Shown here: positions 33,074 to 44,352 of the stretch, in pieces
Numbering within the stretch: position 1 is the first letter of the stretch
Layout: each line of letters opens with the position of its first letter
Assembly: GCF_013375935.1 (NCBI RefSeq)
Contig: NZ_CP056117.1
Coordinates: 1,488,001-1,552,000 of the forward strand
Length of the DNA stretch: 64,000 nucleotides
Reading direction: 5' to 3'
Origin: Enterobacter cloacae
Lineage (GTDB): Bacteria; Pseudomonadota; Gammaproteobacteria; Enterobacterales; Enterobacteriaceae
Made by a program: the position numbers and the translations under genes
The notes under the pieces: model-generated
What the model was told of the DNA's origin: nothing
Database searches by the model: none
The model's input: only the letters and a program-made list of their open reading frames with translations

Positions 33074-34063
33074 ATGCAGGGTTCTGTGACAGAGTTTCTA
33101 AAACCGCGCCTGGTAGATATCGAGCAAGTGAGTTCGACGCACGCCAAGGTGACCCTTGAGCCTTTAGAGCGTGGCTTTGGCCATACTCTGGGTAACGCAC
33201 TGCGCCGTATTCTGCTCTCATCGATGCCGGGTTGCGCGGTGACCGAGGTTGAGATTGATGGTGTACTTCATGAGTACAGCACCAAAGAAGGCGTTCAGGA
33301 AGATATCCTTGAAATCCTGCTCAACCTGAAAGGGCTGGCGGTGAGAGTTCAGGGTAAAGATGAAGTTATTCTTACTCTGAATAAATCTGGCATTGGCCCT
33401 GTGACTGCAGCCGACATCACCCACGACGGTGATGTTGAAATCGTCAAGCCGCAGCACGTGATCTGCCACCTGACCGATGAGAACGCAGCTATTAGCATGC
33501 GTATCAAAGTTCAGCGCGGTCGTGGTTATGTGCCGGCTTCTGCCCGAATTCATTCGGAAGAAGATGAGCGCCCAATCGGCCGTCTGCTGGTCGACGCATG
33601 CTACAGCCCTGTAGAGCGTATTGCCTACAATGTTGAAGCAGCGCGTGTAGAACAGCGTACCGACCTGGACAAGCTGGTCATCGAAATGGAAACCAATGGC
33701 ACAATCGATCCTGAAGAGGCGATTCGTCGTGCGGCAACCATCCTGGCAGAACAACTGGAAGCTTTCGTTGACTTACGTGATGTACGTCAGCCGGAAGTGA
33801 AAGAAGAGAAACCAGAATTCGATCCGATCCTGCTGCGCCCTGTTGACGATCTGGAATTGACTGTCCGCTCTGCTAACTGCCTCAAGGCAGAAGCTATCCA
33901 CTATATCGGTGATCTGGTACAGCGTACCGAGGTTGAGTTGCTGAAAACGCCGAACCTGGGTAAAAAATCTCTTACCGAGATTAAAGACGTGCTGGCTTCA
34001 CGTGGTTTGTCTCTGGGCATGCGCCTGGAAAACTGGCCACCAGCAAGCATTGCTGACGAGTAA
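33074..34063 (+). CDS. rpoA: RNA polymerase alpha subunit
   Basis: A 329-residue subunit that forms the dimer on which RNA polymerase assembles. The N-terminal domain (1-235) includes [21 protein letters not shown] flexible linker (about 236-248) and the C-terminal domain follow; the latter binds UP elements and activators (Arg265 equivalent in the [12 protein letters not shown] helix). Full length, identical in size to E. coli. Confidence 0.99.
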
Positions 34064-34079
34064 CCGGATCACAGGTTAA

Positions 34080-34487
<408 letters not shown>

Positions 34488-34500
34488 TCTGCAGTAACGT

Positions 34501-34528
34501 AAAAAAACCCGCTCCGGCGGGTTTTTTT
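34501..34528 (+). terminator. Intrinsic terminator of the alpha operon
   Basis: AAACCCGC pairs with GCGGGTTT around a four-base loop, between an A-run and a T-run (34501-34528). Confidence 0.95.
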
Positions 34529-34594
34529 ATATCTGTCGAATACCCACTTATCTACAATACCTGTATCAATTTTGTTCATCCCCTGGAGAACATA

Positions 34595-34963
34595 ATGTGG
34601 TTGCTTGATCAGTGGGCAGAACGCCATATTCGCGATGCCCAACACAAAGGCGAATTCGATAATCTCCCAGGCTGTGGGAAGCCCTTAGTACTGGATGATG
34701 ATTCGCACATTGCGCCCGAATTACGGGCCGGTTATCGCTTGCTGAAGAATGCCGGCTGCTTACCGCCTGAACTTCAGCAACGTAATGAAGCGGTTGAGCT
34801 TTCAGATTTGCTTAAAGGCATTCATAAGAACGACCCACGATATGCAGAACTCAGCCGCCGGCTGGCGCTCATTGAGCTAAAGCTTCGCCAGGCGGGCATG
34901 AATACTGACTTCTTACACGGTGAGTATAGTGAAAGATTGATGCAGAAAATGAATGAGGAGTGA
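34595..34963 (+). CDS. yhdN: DUF1992 protein YhdN
   Basis: A 122-residue cytoplasmic protein of unknown function, conserved before zntR in enterobacteria. The GEFDNLPGCGKPLVLDDDSH segment (residue 19 on) is the family signature. The rest is helical, with no signal or membrane segment. Its stop is 2 bases before the zntR start, so the two are probably one transcript. Confidence 0.92.
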   Translation: MWLLDQWAERHIRDAQHKGEFDNLPGCGKPLVLDDDSHIAPELRAGYRLLKNAGCLPPELQQRNEAVELSDLLKGIHKNDPRYAELSRRLALIELKLRQAGMNTDFLHGEYSERLMQKMNEE

Positions 34964-34965
34964 TG

Positions 34966-35391
34966 ATGTACCGCATAGGTGAACTCGCGAAACTCGCTAA
35001 CGTAACGCCGGATACCATCCGCTATTACGAGAAGCAGCAGATGATTGACCATGAGATCAGAACAGAAGGTGGGTTTCGCCTTTATACGGAAAACGATCTT
35101 CAGCGCCTTCGTTTTATTCGCTATGCGCGTCAGCTCGGCTTCACGCTGGAATCGATCCGCGAGCTGCTGTCGATCCGTATCGATCCTGAACATCATACCT
35201 GTCAGGAATCCAAAAGCATCGTTCAGGCACGTCTGGAAGAAGTTGAAGCTCGTATTCAGGAATTGCAGACTATGCAGCGTTCTCTGCAAAGGTTAAATGA
35301 TGCGTGCTGCGGTACCGCTCACAGCAGCGTTTATTGCTCTATACTGGAAGCGCTTGAACAGGGCGCCAGTAGTGAAACTCAGGGTTGTTGA
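34966..35391 (+). CDS. zntR: Zn(II)-responsive MerR-type regulator ZntR
   Basis: A 141-residue activator of the zinc exporter gene zntA. The winged helix-turn-helix lies at residues 1-70 (YRIGELAKLANVTPDTIRYY), then a dimerisation helix. The metal-binding cysteines are Cys79, Cys114, Cys115, Cys119, Cys124 and the C-terminal Cys141. Three starts in a row (GTG, ATG, ATG) are possible; I chose the ATG at 34966, which gives the E. coli length. Confidence 0.96.
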   Translation: MYRIGELAKLANVTPDTIRYYEKQQMIDHEIRTEGGFRLYTENDLQRLRFIRYARQLGFTLESIRELLSIRIDPEHHTCQESKSIVQARLEEVEARIQELQTMQRSLQRLNDACCGTAHSSVYCSILEALEQGASSETQGC

Positions 35392-35447
35392 TTTTTTAGC
35401 AGCCAGGGTCTAGACTCCCGCCGTCATTAACTTGCTCAGGAGAAATT

Positions 35448-35663
35448 ATGAGCCGCTATCAGCACACTAAGGGACAAATTAAGGATAACGCCATAGAGGC
35501 ACTGCTTCACGACCCGCTCTTCAGACAGCGTGTTGAAAAGAATAAAAAAGGAAAAGGAAGTTATCTGCGTAAGGGAAAACATGCACAACGGGGTAACTGG
35601 GAGGCCAGTGGCAAGCAAGCGAATCGCTTTTTTACCACTGGCCTTCCTGTTTCGGTCTTCTGA
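35448..35663 (+). CDS. arfA: Alternative ribosome-rescue factor ArfA
   Basis: A 71-codon gene for the backup rescue factor that recruits RF2 to ribosomes stalled without a stop codon. The active N-terminal half has the basic [15 protein letters not shown] region (residue 26 on). The C-terminal part is encoded in a hairpin (35602-35644), so the mRNA is expected to be cut or ended before the stop. The truncated product is normally destroyed through tmRNA, and ArfA appears only when tmRNA fails. Convergent and abutting mscL. Confidence 0.96.
   Translation: MSRYQHTKGQIKDNAIEALLHDPLFRQRVEKNKKGKGSYLRKGKHAQRGNWEASGKQANRFFTTGLPVSVF
35602..35644 (+). promoter_or_regulatory. Regulatory hairpin and terminator inside arfA
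   Basis: AGGCCAGTGG (35602-35611) pairs perfectly with CCACTGGCCT (35635-35644). Inside lies a small stem AAGCG/CGCTT followed by a T-run, a possible internal terminator. In E. coli the equivalent structure is cut by RNase III and ends transcription, giving stopless arfA mRNA. Confidence 0.85.
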
Positions 35664-36077
35664 TTAAACGCGGTTGTTCTGCTCTTTTAACAGATCGCGA
35701 ATTTCAGTCAGCAAGACTTCTTCTTTAGATGGTGCTGGCGGAGCAGCAGCCGGTTCTTCTTTTTTACGGTTGAGTCTGTTGATGAGTTTGATGGCCATGA
35801 AAATGGCAAACGCTACGATAACGAAATCAAATACGTTCTGAATGAATACGCCATAGTGCATTACAACCGCAGGAATATCGCCCTGAGCTTCCCGAAGCGT
35901 GAAGGCAAATTGTTTAAAATCAATACCTCCAATCAACAGTCCCAGCGGCGGCATAATAATGTCTGCTACTAAAGATGAAACGATCTTACCGAACGCTGCA
36001 CCAATAATGACACCCACTGCCAAATCTACCACATTCCCGCGCATCGCAAATTCGCGAAATTCTTTAATAAAACTCAT
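35664..36077 (-). CDS. mscL: Large-conductance mechanosensitive channel MscL
   Basis: A 137-residue inner-membrane channel that opens at near-lytic tension. TM1 contains the pore-lining [20 protein letters not shown], the periplasmic loop follows, TM2 is near residues 75-98, and a charged cytoplasmic helix ends the protein. A ribosome site (aggagaac) precedes the ATG. Its stop abuts the convergent arfA stop. Confidence 0.98.
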   Translation of the reverse strand: MSFIKEFREFAMRGNVVDLAVGVIIGAAFGKIVSSLVADIIMPPLGLLIGGIDFKQFAFTLREAQGDIPAVVMHYGVFIQNVFDFVIVAFAIFMAIKLINRLNRKKEEPAAAPPAPSKEEVLLTEIRDLLKEQNNRV

Positions 36078-36190
36078 TATGTTCTCCTTGTGCCAGCTGA
36101 CGCCTATAAGTTTAACAAATGATTAGCCAAATGCCATTGGGGATAATAATCGTCACGAAAAATAAAAGGCATGGAAATTAAAAGGTTAAT

Positions 36191-36214
36191 AAAAGGGTGC
36201 TCTTCTGAGCACCC
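36191..36214 (-). terminator. Terminator after trkA
   Basis: GGGTGCTC and GAGCACCC pair around a four-base loop. On the minus strand the stem is followed by CTTTTATTAA, placing it just after the trkA stop. Confidence 0.85.
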
Positions 36215-36220
36215 GATCCA

Positions 36221-37597
36221 TTACAGGAAGAATGGGCTTGGCTGGAATAAACGCTCTACGTCGGTAATAAACTTTTTATCCGTAAGGAACATAATAACGT
36301 GATCGCCCTGTTCAATACGTAAATTATCATTGGCGATCATGACATCATTACCGCGGACTACGGCACCAATAATAGTGCCTGGCGGCAGTTTAATTTCGTC
36401 GATAGCGCGACCAACGACCCGCGACGTCGTTTCATCCCCGTGGGCGACGGCTTCAATGGCCTCCGCTACGCCGCGGCGAAGTGACGAAACGCCAACAATA
36501 TCTGCTTTACGAACATGGCTTAGCAGGGCAGAGATGGTGGCCTGCTGCGGTGATATGGCAATATCAATCACGCTTCCCTGTACCAGGTCGACGTAAGCCT
36601 TACGCTGGATAAGCACCATCACTTTTTTTGCCCCCATGCGTTTAGCGAGCATCGCGGACATAATATTCGCTTCGTCGTCGTTGGTGACGGCAATAAAAAG
36701 ATCGACCTGATCGATATGCTCCTCGGCCAGCAACTCCTGATCTGAGGCATCGCCATAAAACACGATCGTATTCTGAAGCTTTTCTGCCAGCTCCGCCGCA
36801 CGCTGCTGATCTCGCTCGATCAGCTTCACGCTGTAGTCTTTTTCCAGCCGTCTCGCCAGGCCTGCGCCAATATTACCGCCGCCTACAAGCATAATACGCT
36901 TATACGGTTTTTCGAGACGCTGTAGTTCACTCATCACTGCGCGGATGTGCTGGGAAGCTGCAATAAAGAAGACCTCATCGCCGGCTTCAACAATGGTGGA
37001 ACCCTGCGGACGAATGGGTCGGTCGTGACGGAATATGGCCGCAACGCGCGTATCGATATGGGGCATATGCTCGCGCATGGTGGACAGGGCATTACCAATC
37101 AGCGGGCCGCCATAATATGCCTTCACGACCGCCAGGCTCACTTTCCCTTCAGCAAAGTTCACCACCTGCAGTGCACCCGGGTATTCAATCAGACGATAAA
37201 TGCTGTCGATAACCAGCTGTTCTGGCGCAATAAGATGATCGATAGGTACCGCTTCTGAGTTAAACAGCTTTTCCGCATCGCGGACATAGTCTGGGGAGCG
37301 AATACGAGCGATACGGTTCGGAGTGTTGAAAAGGGAGTAGGCCACCTGACACGCAACCATATTGGTTTCATCAGAACTGGTTACTGCTACCAGCATATCG
37401 GCATCGTCCGCACCCGCTTCGCGAAGGACGCGCGGGTGGGAACCGTGCCCTTGCACAACGCGAAGGTCAAACTTGTCCTGCAAAACGCGCAGCCGATCGC
37501 CGTTGGTATCCACAATGGTGATATCGTTGTTTTCACCAACGAGGTTTTCGGCCAGCGTTCCACCAACCTGACCCGCGCCCAGAATGATAATTTTCAT
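36221..37597 (-). CDS. trkA: Trk potassium uptake NAD-binding protein TrkA
   Basis: A 458-residue peripheral membrane protein that gates the TrkH/TrkG K+ channels. Two RCK units are visible: the first Rossmann motif [13 protein letters not shown] is at residue 7 and the second [13 protein letters not shown] near residue 239. Each is followed by a TrkA-C domain. Last gene of the leftward def-fmt-rsmB-trkA group. Confidence 0.98.
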   Translation of the reverse strand: MKIIILGAGQVGGTLAENLVGENNDITIVDTNGDRLRVLQDKFDLRVVQGHGSHPRVLREAGADDADMLVAVTSSDETNMVACQVAYSLFNTPNRIARIRSPDYVRDAEKLFNSEAVPIDHLIAPEQLVIDSIYRLIEYPGALQVVNFAEGKVSLAVVKAYYGGPLIGNALSTMREHMPHIDTRVAAIFRHDRPIRPQGSTIVEAGDEVFFIAASQHIRAVMSELQRLEKPYKRIMLVGGGNIGAGLARRLEKDYSVKLIERDQQRAAELAEKLQNTIVFYGDASDQELLAEEHIDQVDLFIAVTNDDEANIMSAMLAKRMGAKKVMVLIQRKAYVDLVQGSVIDIAISPQQATISALLSHVRKADIVGVSSLRRGVAEAIEAVAHGDETTSRVVGRAIDEIKLPPGTIIGAVVRGNDVMIANDNLRIEQGDHVIMFLTDKKFITDVERLFQPSPFFL

Positions 37598-37619
37598 CTT
37601 TCGTGACCTGTTCTCAACA

Positions 37620-38906
37620 TCACTCTTTGATTAGCTTAGCGTAAAAGAAGCCATCACCCTCTTCTGCACCCGGCAGGTTTTGCAGGCCCGGACGTTCAGG
37701 CGTGCCCGTATCGTGCAGGGCAGCGTCAGGGGTACGTTTCAGGAAGGCTGCAATTTGCTGGCTGTTCTCCTCGGGGAGTACAGAGCAGGTTGCATACACC
37801 AGCGTTCCGCCGGGTTTGAGATGTGGCCAGATGGCATCCAGGATATCGGATTGCAGCTGTGCCAGTTCGTTAATATCGCCATCGCGACGCAGCCACTTGA
37901 TATCCGGATGACGACGGATGACGCCGGTTGCAGAGCAGGGGGCGTCCAGCAAAATGCGATCGAACCGGGTTTCACCACACCACTCTGCGGGTTTGCGCCC
38001 ATCGCCTTGCTTAACCTGCGCCTTCATCCCCAGACGCTTAAGGTTGTCGTAGACGCGTGAAAGGCGCTGCTCATCAACGTCCACGGCCATTACGCTGGCC
38101 TGTGGCGCCACTTCGAGGATATGCGTTGTTTTACCGCCTGGCGCAGCGCACAGGTCGAGGATCTGTTCTCCATCCTTCGGTTCAAGCCAGGTCATGCAGC
38201 CCTGTGCGGAAGCGTCCTGTACCGTTACCCAGCCCTCTTCAAAACCGGGTAAAGCATGTACTGGCGCGGGAGAGGCTAAACGTACAGCATCAGGATAAGC
38301 ATCGTGCGTGAAGCCGCCCATTCCTGCTTCCTCCAGCAGGGCCAGCCACGCGTCGCGAGTATGATGGTTACGATTTACGCGCAACCACATCGGCGGACGT
38401 TGATTATTGGCTTCAGCAATCTCTTGCCACTTCTGCGGATAGGCCTTTTTAAGGCGTTTGAGCAGCCATTCCGGATGCAGGAAACGCGCTTCACTTTGGG
38501 CAAACTCTGCCAGCAGTTCGTCCTGCTGACGCTGGAACTGACGCAGCACGCCGTTGATCAGTCCTTTGAGCTGGGGACGCTTAATCGCAACGGCGCCTTC
38601 CACTGTCTCAGCCAGCGCAGCATGAGGTGGAATGCGGGTGTGAAGAAGCTGGTAGAAACCGACCATGATTAAATAATGTACGGTACGTTGCTTGCCGCTC
38701 ATCGGGCGTGACATCAGCTTATTGATTAACCACTCAAGCTGAGAGAGGGTGCGCAAAACGCCAAAGCAAAGCTCCTGAAGCAGGGCTTTGTCTTTATCGG
38801 AGACTTTCTGTTGCAGGGGCGGCAGAACATTACTCAATGACTGGCCCTGCTCGATAACCTGCTCAACGGCCTGAGCCGCCATAGTGCGTAGATTTTGTCT
38901 TTTCAT
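37620..38906 (-). CDS. rsmB: 16S rRNA m5C967 methyltransferase RsmB
   Basis: A 428-residue SAM-dependent methyltransferase. The N-terminal NusB-like RNA-binding domain covers about residues 1-140; the Rossmann domain has [16 protein letters not shown]. The two catalytic cysteines lie in [15 protein letters not shown] and [12 protein letters not shown] chose the Met at 38906 ([13 protein letters not shown]), matching E. coli. No strong ribosome site is visible, and a terminator-like hairpin sits immediately upstream. Confidence 0.96.
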   Translation of the reverse strand: MKRQNLRTMAAQAVEQVIEQGQSLSNVLPPLQQKVSDKDKALLQELCFGVLRTLSQLEWLINKLMSRPMSGKQRTVHYLIMVGFYQLLHTRIPPHAALAETVEGAVAIKRPQLKGLINGVLRQFQRQQDELLAEFAQSEARFLHPEWLLKRLKKAYPQKWQEIAEANNQRPPMWLRVNRNHHTRDAWLALLEEAGMGGFTHDAYPDAVRLASPAPVHALPGFEEGWVTVQDASAQGCMTWLEPKDGEQILDLCAAPGGKTTHILEVAPQASVMAVDVDEQRLSRVYDNLKRLGMKAQVKQGDGRKPAEWCGETRFDRILLDAPCSATGVIRRHPDIKWLRRDGDINELAQLQSDILDAIWPHLKPGGTLVYATCSVLPEENSQQIAAFLKRTPDAALHDTGTPERPGLQNLPGAEEGDGFFYAKLIKE

Positions 38907-38911
38907 AACCG

Positions 38912-38941
38912 TAAAAATAAAAATGCCCGGAAACACCGGGC
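38912..38941 (-). terminator. Terminator or attenuator between fmt and rsmB
   Basis: On the minus strand GCCCGG (38941-38936) pairs with CCGGGC (38930-38925), followed at once by ATTTTTATTTTTAC. It ends just six bases before the rsmB start codon. Confidence 0.75.
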
Positions 38942-38958
38942 CTTAAGAAGAAAGTTGT

Positions 38959-39906
38959 TCAGGCAAGGCGATTGCCAGGAATAAACCATTCACGACGAGA
39001 GTTTAAGAGATCCTGAGCGCTCATTGCCTTTTTACCGGCCGGCTGTAGCGATTCCAGATTCAAAATCCCTTCCGCGGTTGCAACCTGAATACCGTTCTTG
39101 CTGGCATCGATAATCGTACCGGGTTCAGCCTTCGTATTGCCGCTTATCACTGAAGCCTTCCAGATTTTTACCGGCTGCTCATCAATCACCATCCAGCTCA
39201 TCGGCCATGGATTGAAGGCGCGGATGCAGCGTTCAAGCTGGGCCGCTGACAGGGACCAGTCGATCCGGGCTTCTTCTTTACTCAGCTTTTCAGCATAGGT
39301 CACCAGCGCGTCGTCCTGAACTTCAGGTTTAGCCGTATTGTCAGCAAGCTGCTGTAACGTCTCAATCAGCCCCTGCGGGCCGAGTTCCGCCAGCTTGTCA
39401 TACAGCGTGGCGCTGGTATCTTCGGTAGTAATTGGACACGCCAGTTTAAGCAGCATGTCGCCAGTGTCTAAACCTACGTCCATCTTCATAATGGTGACGC
39501 CAGTTTCAGCATCACCCGCCCACAGAGAGCGTTGAATTGGCGCCGCGCCGCGCCAGCGCGGTAGCAGGGAACCATGGACGTTAATGCAGCCCAGGCGCGG
39601 CATATCAAGTACCGCTTTTGGCAGAATGAGGCCGTAAGCCACAACCACCATCACATCTGCATTCAGGTCAGCCACCAGCTGCTGGTTTTCCTGAGGACGT
39701 AATGACGCTGGCTGAAACACCGGTAATCCATGCGCCTCTGCCAGGGCTTTTACCGGACCTGGCATCAGCTTCTTACCGCGGCCAGCCGGACGGTCTGGTT
39801 GCGTAAATACGCCAACAATCTGGTGTCCAGACGATAACAGCGCGTCAAGATGACGCGCTGCAAAATCAGGAGTACCCGCGAAGATTATACGTAGTGATGT
39901 AGACAC
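38959..39906 (-). CDS. fmt: Methionyl-tRNA formyltransferase
   Basis: A 315-residue enzyme that formylates initiator Met-tRNA with 10-formyl-tetrahydrofolate. Catalytic residues are visible in [18 protein letters not shown] (Asn and His near residue 108) and VGLDTGDML (Asp near 145). The C-terminal OB-fold tRNA-binding domain begins near residue 207. It follows def by 25 bases, the usual partner. Confidence 0.98.
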   Translation of the reverse strand: MSTSLRIIFAGTPDFAARHLDALLSSGHQIVGVFTQPDRPAGRGKKLMPGPVKALAEAHGLPVFQPASLRPQENQQLVADLNADVMVVVAYGLILPKAVLDMPRLGCINVHGSLLPRWRGAAPIQRSLWAGDAETGVTIMKMDVGLDTGDMLLKLACPITTEDTSATLYDKLAELGPQGLIETLQQLADNTAKPEVQDDALVTYAEKLSKEEARIDWSLSAAQLERCIRAFNPWPMSWMVIDEQPVKIWKASVISGNTKAEPGTIIDASKNGIQVATAEGILNLESLQPAGKKAMSAQDLLNSRREWFIPGNRLA

Positions 39907-39931
39907 GTTATTCCTTGTATCTGGGGGGACG

Positions 39932-40441
39932 TTATGCGCGAGAGCGCAAACGGTCCAGTTTCTCTACTTTCTGACGAATGCGCTGTTGCTTCAGTGGCGA
40001 GAGGTAATCGATAAACAGCTTACCGACCAGGTGGTCCATCTCATGCTGAATGCAAATCGCCAGCAGATCGTCGGCTTCCAGTTCAAATGGGTTGCCGTCG
40101 CGGTCCAGTGCGCGGATTTTCACTTTTTCGGCACGCGGCACCAAAGCGCGCTGTTCAGGAATAGACAGGCAGCCTTCCTCAATGCCCGTTTCGCCGCTTT
40201 TTTCGAGCAGCTCAGGGTTGATCAGCACCAGACGCTCATCGCGGTTTTCAGAAACGTCGATCACGATAATACGCTTGTGAATGTCTACCTGGGTCGCCGC
40301 AAGGCCAATGCCTTCTTCAGCGTACATGGTATCGAACATATCATCGACGATACGCTGAATTTCTGCATTCACTTCTTTAACCGGTTCCGCGACGATGCGA
40401 AGGCGCTCGTCAGGAATATGTAACACTTGCAAAACTGCCAT
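39932..40441 (-). CDS. def: Peptide deformylase
   Basis: A 169-residue metalloenzyme that removes the N-formyl group from new proteins. All three motifs are present: [10 protein letters not shown] (residue 46 on), EEGCLSIPE with the metal-binding Cys91, and [12 protein letters not shown] with the two His and the catalytic Glu134. First gene of the leftward group, divergent from dprA. Confidence 0.98.
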   Translation of the reverse strand: MAVLQVLHIPDERLRIVAEPVKEVNAEIQRIVDDMFDTMYAEEGIGLAATQVDIHKRIIVIDVSENRDERLVLINPELLEKSGETGIEEGCLSIPEQRALVPRAEKVKIRALDRDGNPFELEADDLLAICIQHEMDHLVGKLFIDYLSPLKQQRIRQKVEKLDRLRSRA

Positions 40442-40568
40442 AAATTTCCAGAGTCGTGTTCAGGAGTTGATAAGAATATTACTTCTATTCTAGACAAATC
40501 CCCGGTCGATTGACAGCATCAGTGACCAATCGCAAAGATTGCTGAGGCTGCTTATGGCAGGGAAAAGG

Positions 40569-41693
40569 ATGACGCCCACAGAGATATGGTTAAGGCTTAT
40601 AAACATCGGATCGTTATGTGGTGATGCGATGCTGGCAACCGCCCAGCGGCTGCTTCGCCAGACGTGTGTTGATGCCGACGCTGTCAGAGACGCAGGGCTG
40701 TCGGCCAAACAGGCCGGAAAGTTTTTTTCATTTAGTGAGGGTGAACTTGAACGTAGCCTTAAATGGCTGGACCAGGCGGAGAATCACCTGCTGACGGCTG
40801 ATGATCCTCGCTTTCCGCCGTTGTTGCGAACTATCCCCGACTTTCCGGGGGCGCTATTTGTGCGAGGCAGCGTCGACGCGCTCAATAGCGTGCAGCTTGC
40901 GGTTGTGGGCAGCCGTGCGCCCTCGTGGTACGGCGAGCGGTGGGGGAAAATTCTGAGTGAACAACTCGCACAATGTGGATTTACCATCACCAGCGGCCTG
41001 GCTTGCGGCATCGATGGCGTGGCGCATCACGCGGCGCTGTCGGCAAAAGGGCGAAGTATTGCCGTGCTGGGGAATGGTCTGTTCAGTCTCTACCCGCATC
41101 GCCATCAAATGCTGGCTGAGCAACTTATTGCCGCAGAGGGGGCAATCGTCTCTGAATTTTCGCTCTCAACCTCTCCCTGGCCGGGCAACTTTCCCCGGCG
41201 TAACCGGATCATCAGTGGGTTAAGCCTGGGCGTGCTGGTGGTAGAGGCCGCGATTCGCAGCGGATCGCTGGTTACCGCAAGGTGCGCGCTGGAGCAGGGG
41301 CGGGAGGTCTTTGCGTTACCCGGCCCGATTGGCAACCCCGGCTGCGAAGGCCCGCACTGGCTGATAAAGCAGGGGGCGACGCTGGTTACCTGTAAAGAGG
41401 ATATCCTGGAAAATTTGCAGTACGGATTGCATTGGCTGCAGGATGAACCTCAAAAGCGACATATTTCATCAGATCAGGAGGCAGTAGCATTGCCATTTCC
41501 CAAGCTCCTGGCTAACGTAGGAGATGAGGTAACACCTGTTGACGTTGTCGCTGAACGTGCCGGCCAACCTGTGCCAGTAACGGTAGCACAGCTACTCGAA
41601 CTGGAGTTAGCAGGGTGGATCGCAGCTGTACCCGGCGGCTATGTCCGATTAAGGAGGGCATGCCATGTTCGACGTACTGATGTATTTGTTTGA
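40569..41693 (+). CDS. dprA: DNA-processing protein DprA (Smf)
   Basis: A 374-residue protein of the Rossmann-fold DprA family, which loads RecA on incoming single-stranded DNA in competent bacteria; its role in enteric bacteria is less clear. Core motifs are [46 protein letters not shown] and [21 protein letters not shown]. The C-terminal winged-helix-like domain reads [16 protein letters not shown] chose the ATG at 40569, giving the E. coli length, over an upstream in-frame ATG. Overlaps smg by 29 bases. Confidence 0.93.
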   Translation: MTPTEIWLRLINIGSLCGDAMLATAQRLLRQTCVDADAVRDAGLSAKQAGKFFSFSEGELERSLKWLDQAENHLLTADDPRFPPLLRTIPDFPGALFVRGSVDALNSVQLAVVGSRAPSWYGERWGKILSEQLAQCGFTITSGLACGIDGVAHHAALSAKGRSIAVLGNGLFSLYPHRHQMLAEQLIAAEGAIVSEFSLSTSPWPGNFPRRNRIISGLSLGVLVVEAAIRSGSLVTARCALEQGREVFALPGPIGNPGCEGPHWLIKQGATLVTCKEDILENLQYGLHWLQDEPQKRHISSDQEAVALPFPKLLANVGDEVTPVDVVAERAGQPVPVTVAQLLELELAGWIAAVPGGYVRLRRACHVRRTDVFV

Positions 41694-42138
41694 GACTTAC
41701 ATCCACAACGAAGCAGAAATGCACGTGGATCAGGACAAATTAACACGGGATCTGACCGACGCAGGTTTTGGGCGGGAAGATATTTATAATGCGTTGATGT
41801 GGCTGGATAAGCTGGCTGATTATCAGGACGGCCTCGCCGAACCGATGCAGCTTGCTTCTGACCCATTGTCTGTGCGCATCTATACAGCTGAAGAGTGTGA
41901 AAGGCTGGATGCCAGCTGCCGGGGATTTATTTTATTCCTTGAGCAGATTCAGGTGCTAAACCTCGAAACGAGAGAAATGGTGATAGAGCGCGTTATGGCG
42001 CTGGATACAGCAGAATTTGAACTGGAAGATCTGAAATGGGTGATCCTGATGGTTCTGTTCAACATTCCAGGCTGTGAAAACGCCTATCAGCAAATGGAAG
42101 AATTACTCTTTGAAGTGAATGAAGGTATGCTGCATTAA
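41665..42138 (+). CDS. smg: DUF494 protein Smg
   Basis: A 157-residue cytoplasmic protein of unknown function, conserved between dprA and yrdD. It starts [20 protein letters not shown] and is acidic and helical. Its start lies 29 bases inside dprA, with ribosome site aaggagg, so translation is coupled. Confidence 0.94.
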   Translation: MFDVLMYLFETYIHNEAEMHVDQDKLTRDLTDAGFGREDIYNALMWLDKLADYQDGLAEPMQLASDPLSVRIYTAEECERLDASCRGFILFLEQIQVLNLETREMVIERVMALDTAEFELEDLKWVILMVLFNIPGCENAYQQMEELLFEVNEGMLH

Positions 42139-42164
42139 TTCAACGTGCAGCAACAAGAGTTGTT

Positions 42165-42719
42165 ATGGCCAAATCAGCACTCTTCACGGTGCATAAAAAC
42201 GAGCCCTGCCCACAGTGTGGGGCTGAACTTGTTATACGGTCCGGGAAACACGGTCCGTTTCTCGGTTGTTCACACTATCCGGAATGTGATTATGTTCGTC
42301 CCCTGAAAAGCCAGGCGGACGGACATATTGTTAAAATTCTGGAGGGTCAGCTCTGTCCGCTCTGTGGAGGGGAACTTGCGCTGCGGCAGGGACGTTTCGG
42401 GATGTTTATCGGATGCAGTCGTTACCCGGAATGTGAACATACGGAACAAATTGATAAGCCAGATGAGACGGCAATTGCCTGCCCTCAGTGCCAGCGTGGG
42501 CAACTGGTGCAGCGCCGCTCCCGTTATGGTAAGACCTTCCATTCATGCGATCGCTATCCTGAATGCCAGTTCGTTATCAATTTCAAACCAGTAGCGGGTG
42601 TCTGCCCTCATTGCGATTATCCGTTACTTATAGAGAAGAAAACGGCGCAAGGCTTGAAACGCTTTTGCGCCAGTAAACAATGTGGAAAGCCGGTTTCGGC
42701 GGATCAAATCAGTGAATAA
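42165..42719 (+). CDS. yrdD: Topoisomerase-like zinc-ribbon protein YrdD
   Basis: A 184-residue protein made almost entirely of four C4 zinc ribbons like those at the C-terminus of topoisomerase I: CPQCGAEL...[15 protein letters not shown]...[15 protein letters not shown]...CDRYPEC and CPHCDYP...CASKQC. It has no catalytic topoisomerase domain. Function is unknown; nucleic-acid binding is likely by analogy. Its end overlaps tsaC by 8 bases. Confidence 0.93.
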   Translation: MAKSALFTVHKNEPCPQCGAELVIRSGKHGPFLGCSHYPECDYVRPLKSQADGHIVKILEGQLCPLCGGELALRQGRFGMFIGCSRYPECEHTEQIDKPDETAIACPQCQRGQLVQRRSRYGKTFHSCDRYPECQFVINFKPVAGVCPHCDYPLLIEKKTAQGLKRFCASKQCGKPVSADQISE

Positions 42720-43284
42720 TAACCTGCCATCAGGCTCCATCGCGCAGGCGGTGGAAGTTCTGAAAAAAGAAGAAGTCATCGCCTATCCAACAGAAGCCGT
42801 TTTTGGGGTCGGGTGCGATCCTGACAGCGAAGTCGCCGTAAGCCGGTTGCTGGCGCTTAAACAGCGGCCTGTGGAAAAAGGATTGATTTTGATCGCTGCG
42901 AATTACGAGCAGCTTAAGCCTTATATTGATGATTCCATGCTGACGCCTGCACAGCGGGAAACCATTTTCTCTGCGTGGCCTGGTCCCGTGACGTTTGTTT
43001 TTCCTGCGCAACCGACTACGCCGCGCTGGTTAACGGGCCGTTTCGATTCGCTCGCGGTACGTGTAACCGACCATCCGCTGGTGGTGGAGTTATGTCAGGC
43101 GTTTGGCAAACCGTTGGTTTCAACCAGCGCCAACCTGACCGGTCTTCCTCCTTGCCGTACTACGGAAGACGTTCTGGCGCAGTTTGGGAATGATTTCCCG
43201 GTCGCCGTGGGTGAAACCGGTGGTCGTCTTAACCCGTCGGAAATTCGCGACGCCTTAACCGGCGAACGTTTTCGCCAGGGGTAA
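42712..43284 (+). CDS. tsaC: Threonylcarbamoyl-AMP synthase TsaC (YrdC)
   Basis: A 190-residue enzyme that makes threonylcarbamoyl-AMP from threonine, bicarbonate and ATP for the t6A37 modification of tRNAs. The YrdC fold is recognisable by [30 protein letters not shown] and [11 protein letters not shown] chose the GTG at 42712, which gives the E. coli N-terminus (MNNNL) and length; it lies inside the end of yrdD. Confidence 0.96.
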   Translation: MNNNLPSGSIAQAVEVLKKEEVIAYPTEAVFGVGCDPDSEVAVSRLLALKQRPVEKGLILIAANYEQLKPYIDDSMLTPAQRETIFSAWPGPVTFVFPAQPTTPRWLTGRFDSLAVRVTDHPLVVELCQAFGKPLVSTSANLTGLPPCRTTEDVLAQFGNDFPVAVGETGGRLNPSEIRDALTGERFRQG

Positions 43285-43288
43285 TATG

Positions 43289-44107
43289 ATGGAAACCTAT
43301 GCTGTTTTTGGTAATCCGATTGCACACAGCAAGTCGCCTCTGATTCATCAGCTGTTCGCCGGGCAGTTGCAGATAGATCACCCGTATGGCAGGGTCCTTG
43401 CGCCCGTTGATGCATTTATACCGACGCTGAACGCTTTTTTTGATGCTGGCGGTAAAGGTGCGAACGTTACGGTGCCTTTTAAAGAAGAGGCTTTCGGGCG
43501 TGCGGATGAACTGACCGAGCGGGCGTCGCTCGCAGGCGCCGTCAATACGCTTAAGCGGCTTGAAGATGGTCGCCTTCTGGGTGATAACACCGATGGCATA
43601 GGTTTACTTAGCGATCTGCAAAGACTGTCGTTTATCAAACCAGGCTTTCGGATCTTGCTGATCGGCGCGGGGGGAGCGTCGCGCGGCGTATTGCTTCCTC
43701 TCCTTTCACTGGACTGCGCGGTAACAATAACCAACCGTACCTTCTCCAGAGCAGAAGCGCTGGCGACATTGTTCGAACATACGGGCAGCGTAACCGCGGT
43801 AGCGCTGGATGATCTCGCGGGGCACGAATTCGATTTGGTCATCAATGCCACTTCCAGCGGTATAAATGGAGAGATCCCGGCAATTCCCGCGAGCCTGATA
43901 CATTCCCATATCTACGCCTATGACATGTTTTATCAATCAGGAAAGACGCCTTTTCTGACCTGGTGTGAGCAACAGGGTGCAAAACATCTGGCTGATGGCC
44001 TCGGTATGCTGGTGGGGCAGGCGGCACATGCGGTGCTGCTGTGGCACGGCGTGTTGCCAGCCGTAGAACCGGTTATCGAAAAGCTGAAACAGGAACTGAC
44101 AGCGTGA
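43289..44107 (+). CDS. aroE: Shikimate dehydrogenase (NADP+)
   Basis: A 272-residue enzyme that reduces 3-dehydroshikimate to shikimate in aromatic amino acid synthesis. Catalytic Lys65 lies in [11 protein letters not shown] and Asp102 in NTDGIGLL. The NADP site is [15 protein letters not shown] with the NRT motif following. Two adjacent ATG codons (43286, 43289) exist; the second gives the E. coli length. It follows tsaC by 4 bases and overlaps yrdB by 4. Confidence 0.97.
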   Translation: METYAVFGNPIAHSKSPLIHQLFAGQLQIDHPYGRVLAPVDAFIPTLNAFFDAGGKGANVTVPFKEEAFGRADELTERASLAGAVNTLKRLEDGRLLGDNTDGIGLLSDLQRLSFIKPGFRILLIGAGGASRGVLLPLLSLDCAVTITNRTFSRAEALATLFEHTGSVTAVALDDLAGHEFDLVINATSSGINGEIPAIPASLIHSHIYAYDMFYQSGKTPFLTWCEQQGAKHLADGLGMLVGQAAHAVLLWHGVLPAVEPVIEKLKQELTA

Positions 44108-44352
44108 ATCAGGCGATTCATTTTCCCGACAGAGAAATCTGGGATGAGAGCAGGCAAGCGGTCTGCTTCCCGGTGCTGGTGCATGGAATGCAGCTGACCT
44201 GTGCAATTAAAAGGGACACGCTGCTCCAGCGCTTTGATGGTTCAGATCCGTTGGCGGTGTTTTGCGAAAATCGCTGGGATCTTGAAGAGGAAGCCAGCGA
44301 TTTAATCCGCGATGGGCAGGAAGACGATCAGGGCTGGGTCTGGTTATCCTGA
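44104..44352 (+). CDS. yrdB: DUF1488 protein YrdB
   Basis: An 82-residue protein of unknown function, last in the dprA-yrdB group. It starts with GTG inside the aroE stop (GTGA), giving [15 protein letters not shown] as in E. coli, and ends in acidic [10 protein letters not shown]. Three residues shorter than the E. coli form in the middle. Overlaps the convergent yrdA end by 25 bases. Confidence 0.92.
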   Translation: MNQAIHFPDREIWDESRQAVCFPVLVHGMQLTCAIKRDTLLQRFDGSDPLAVFCENRWDLEEEASDLIRDGQEDDQGWVWLS

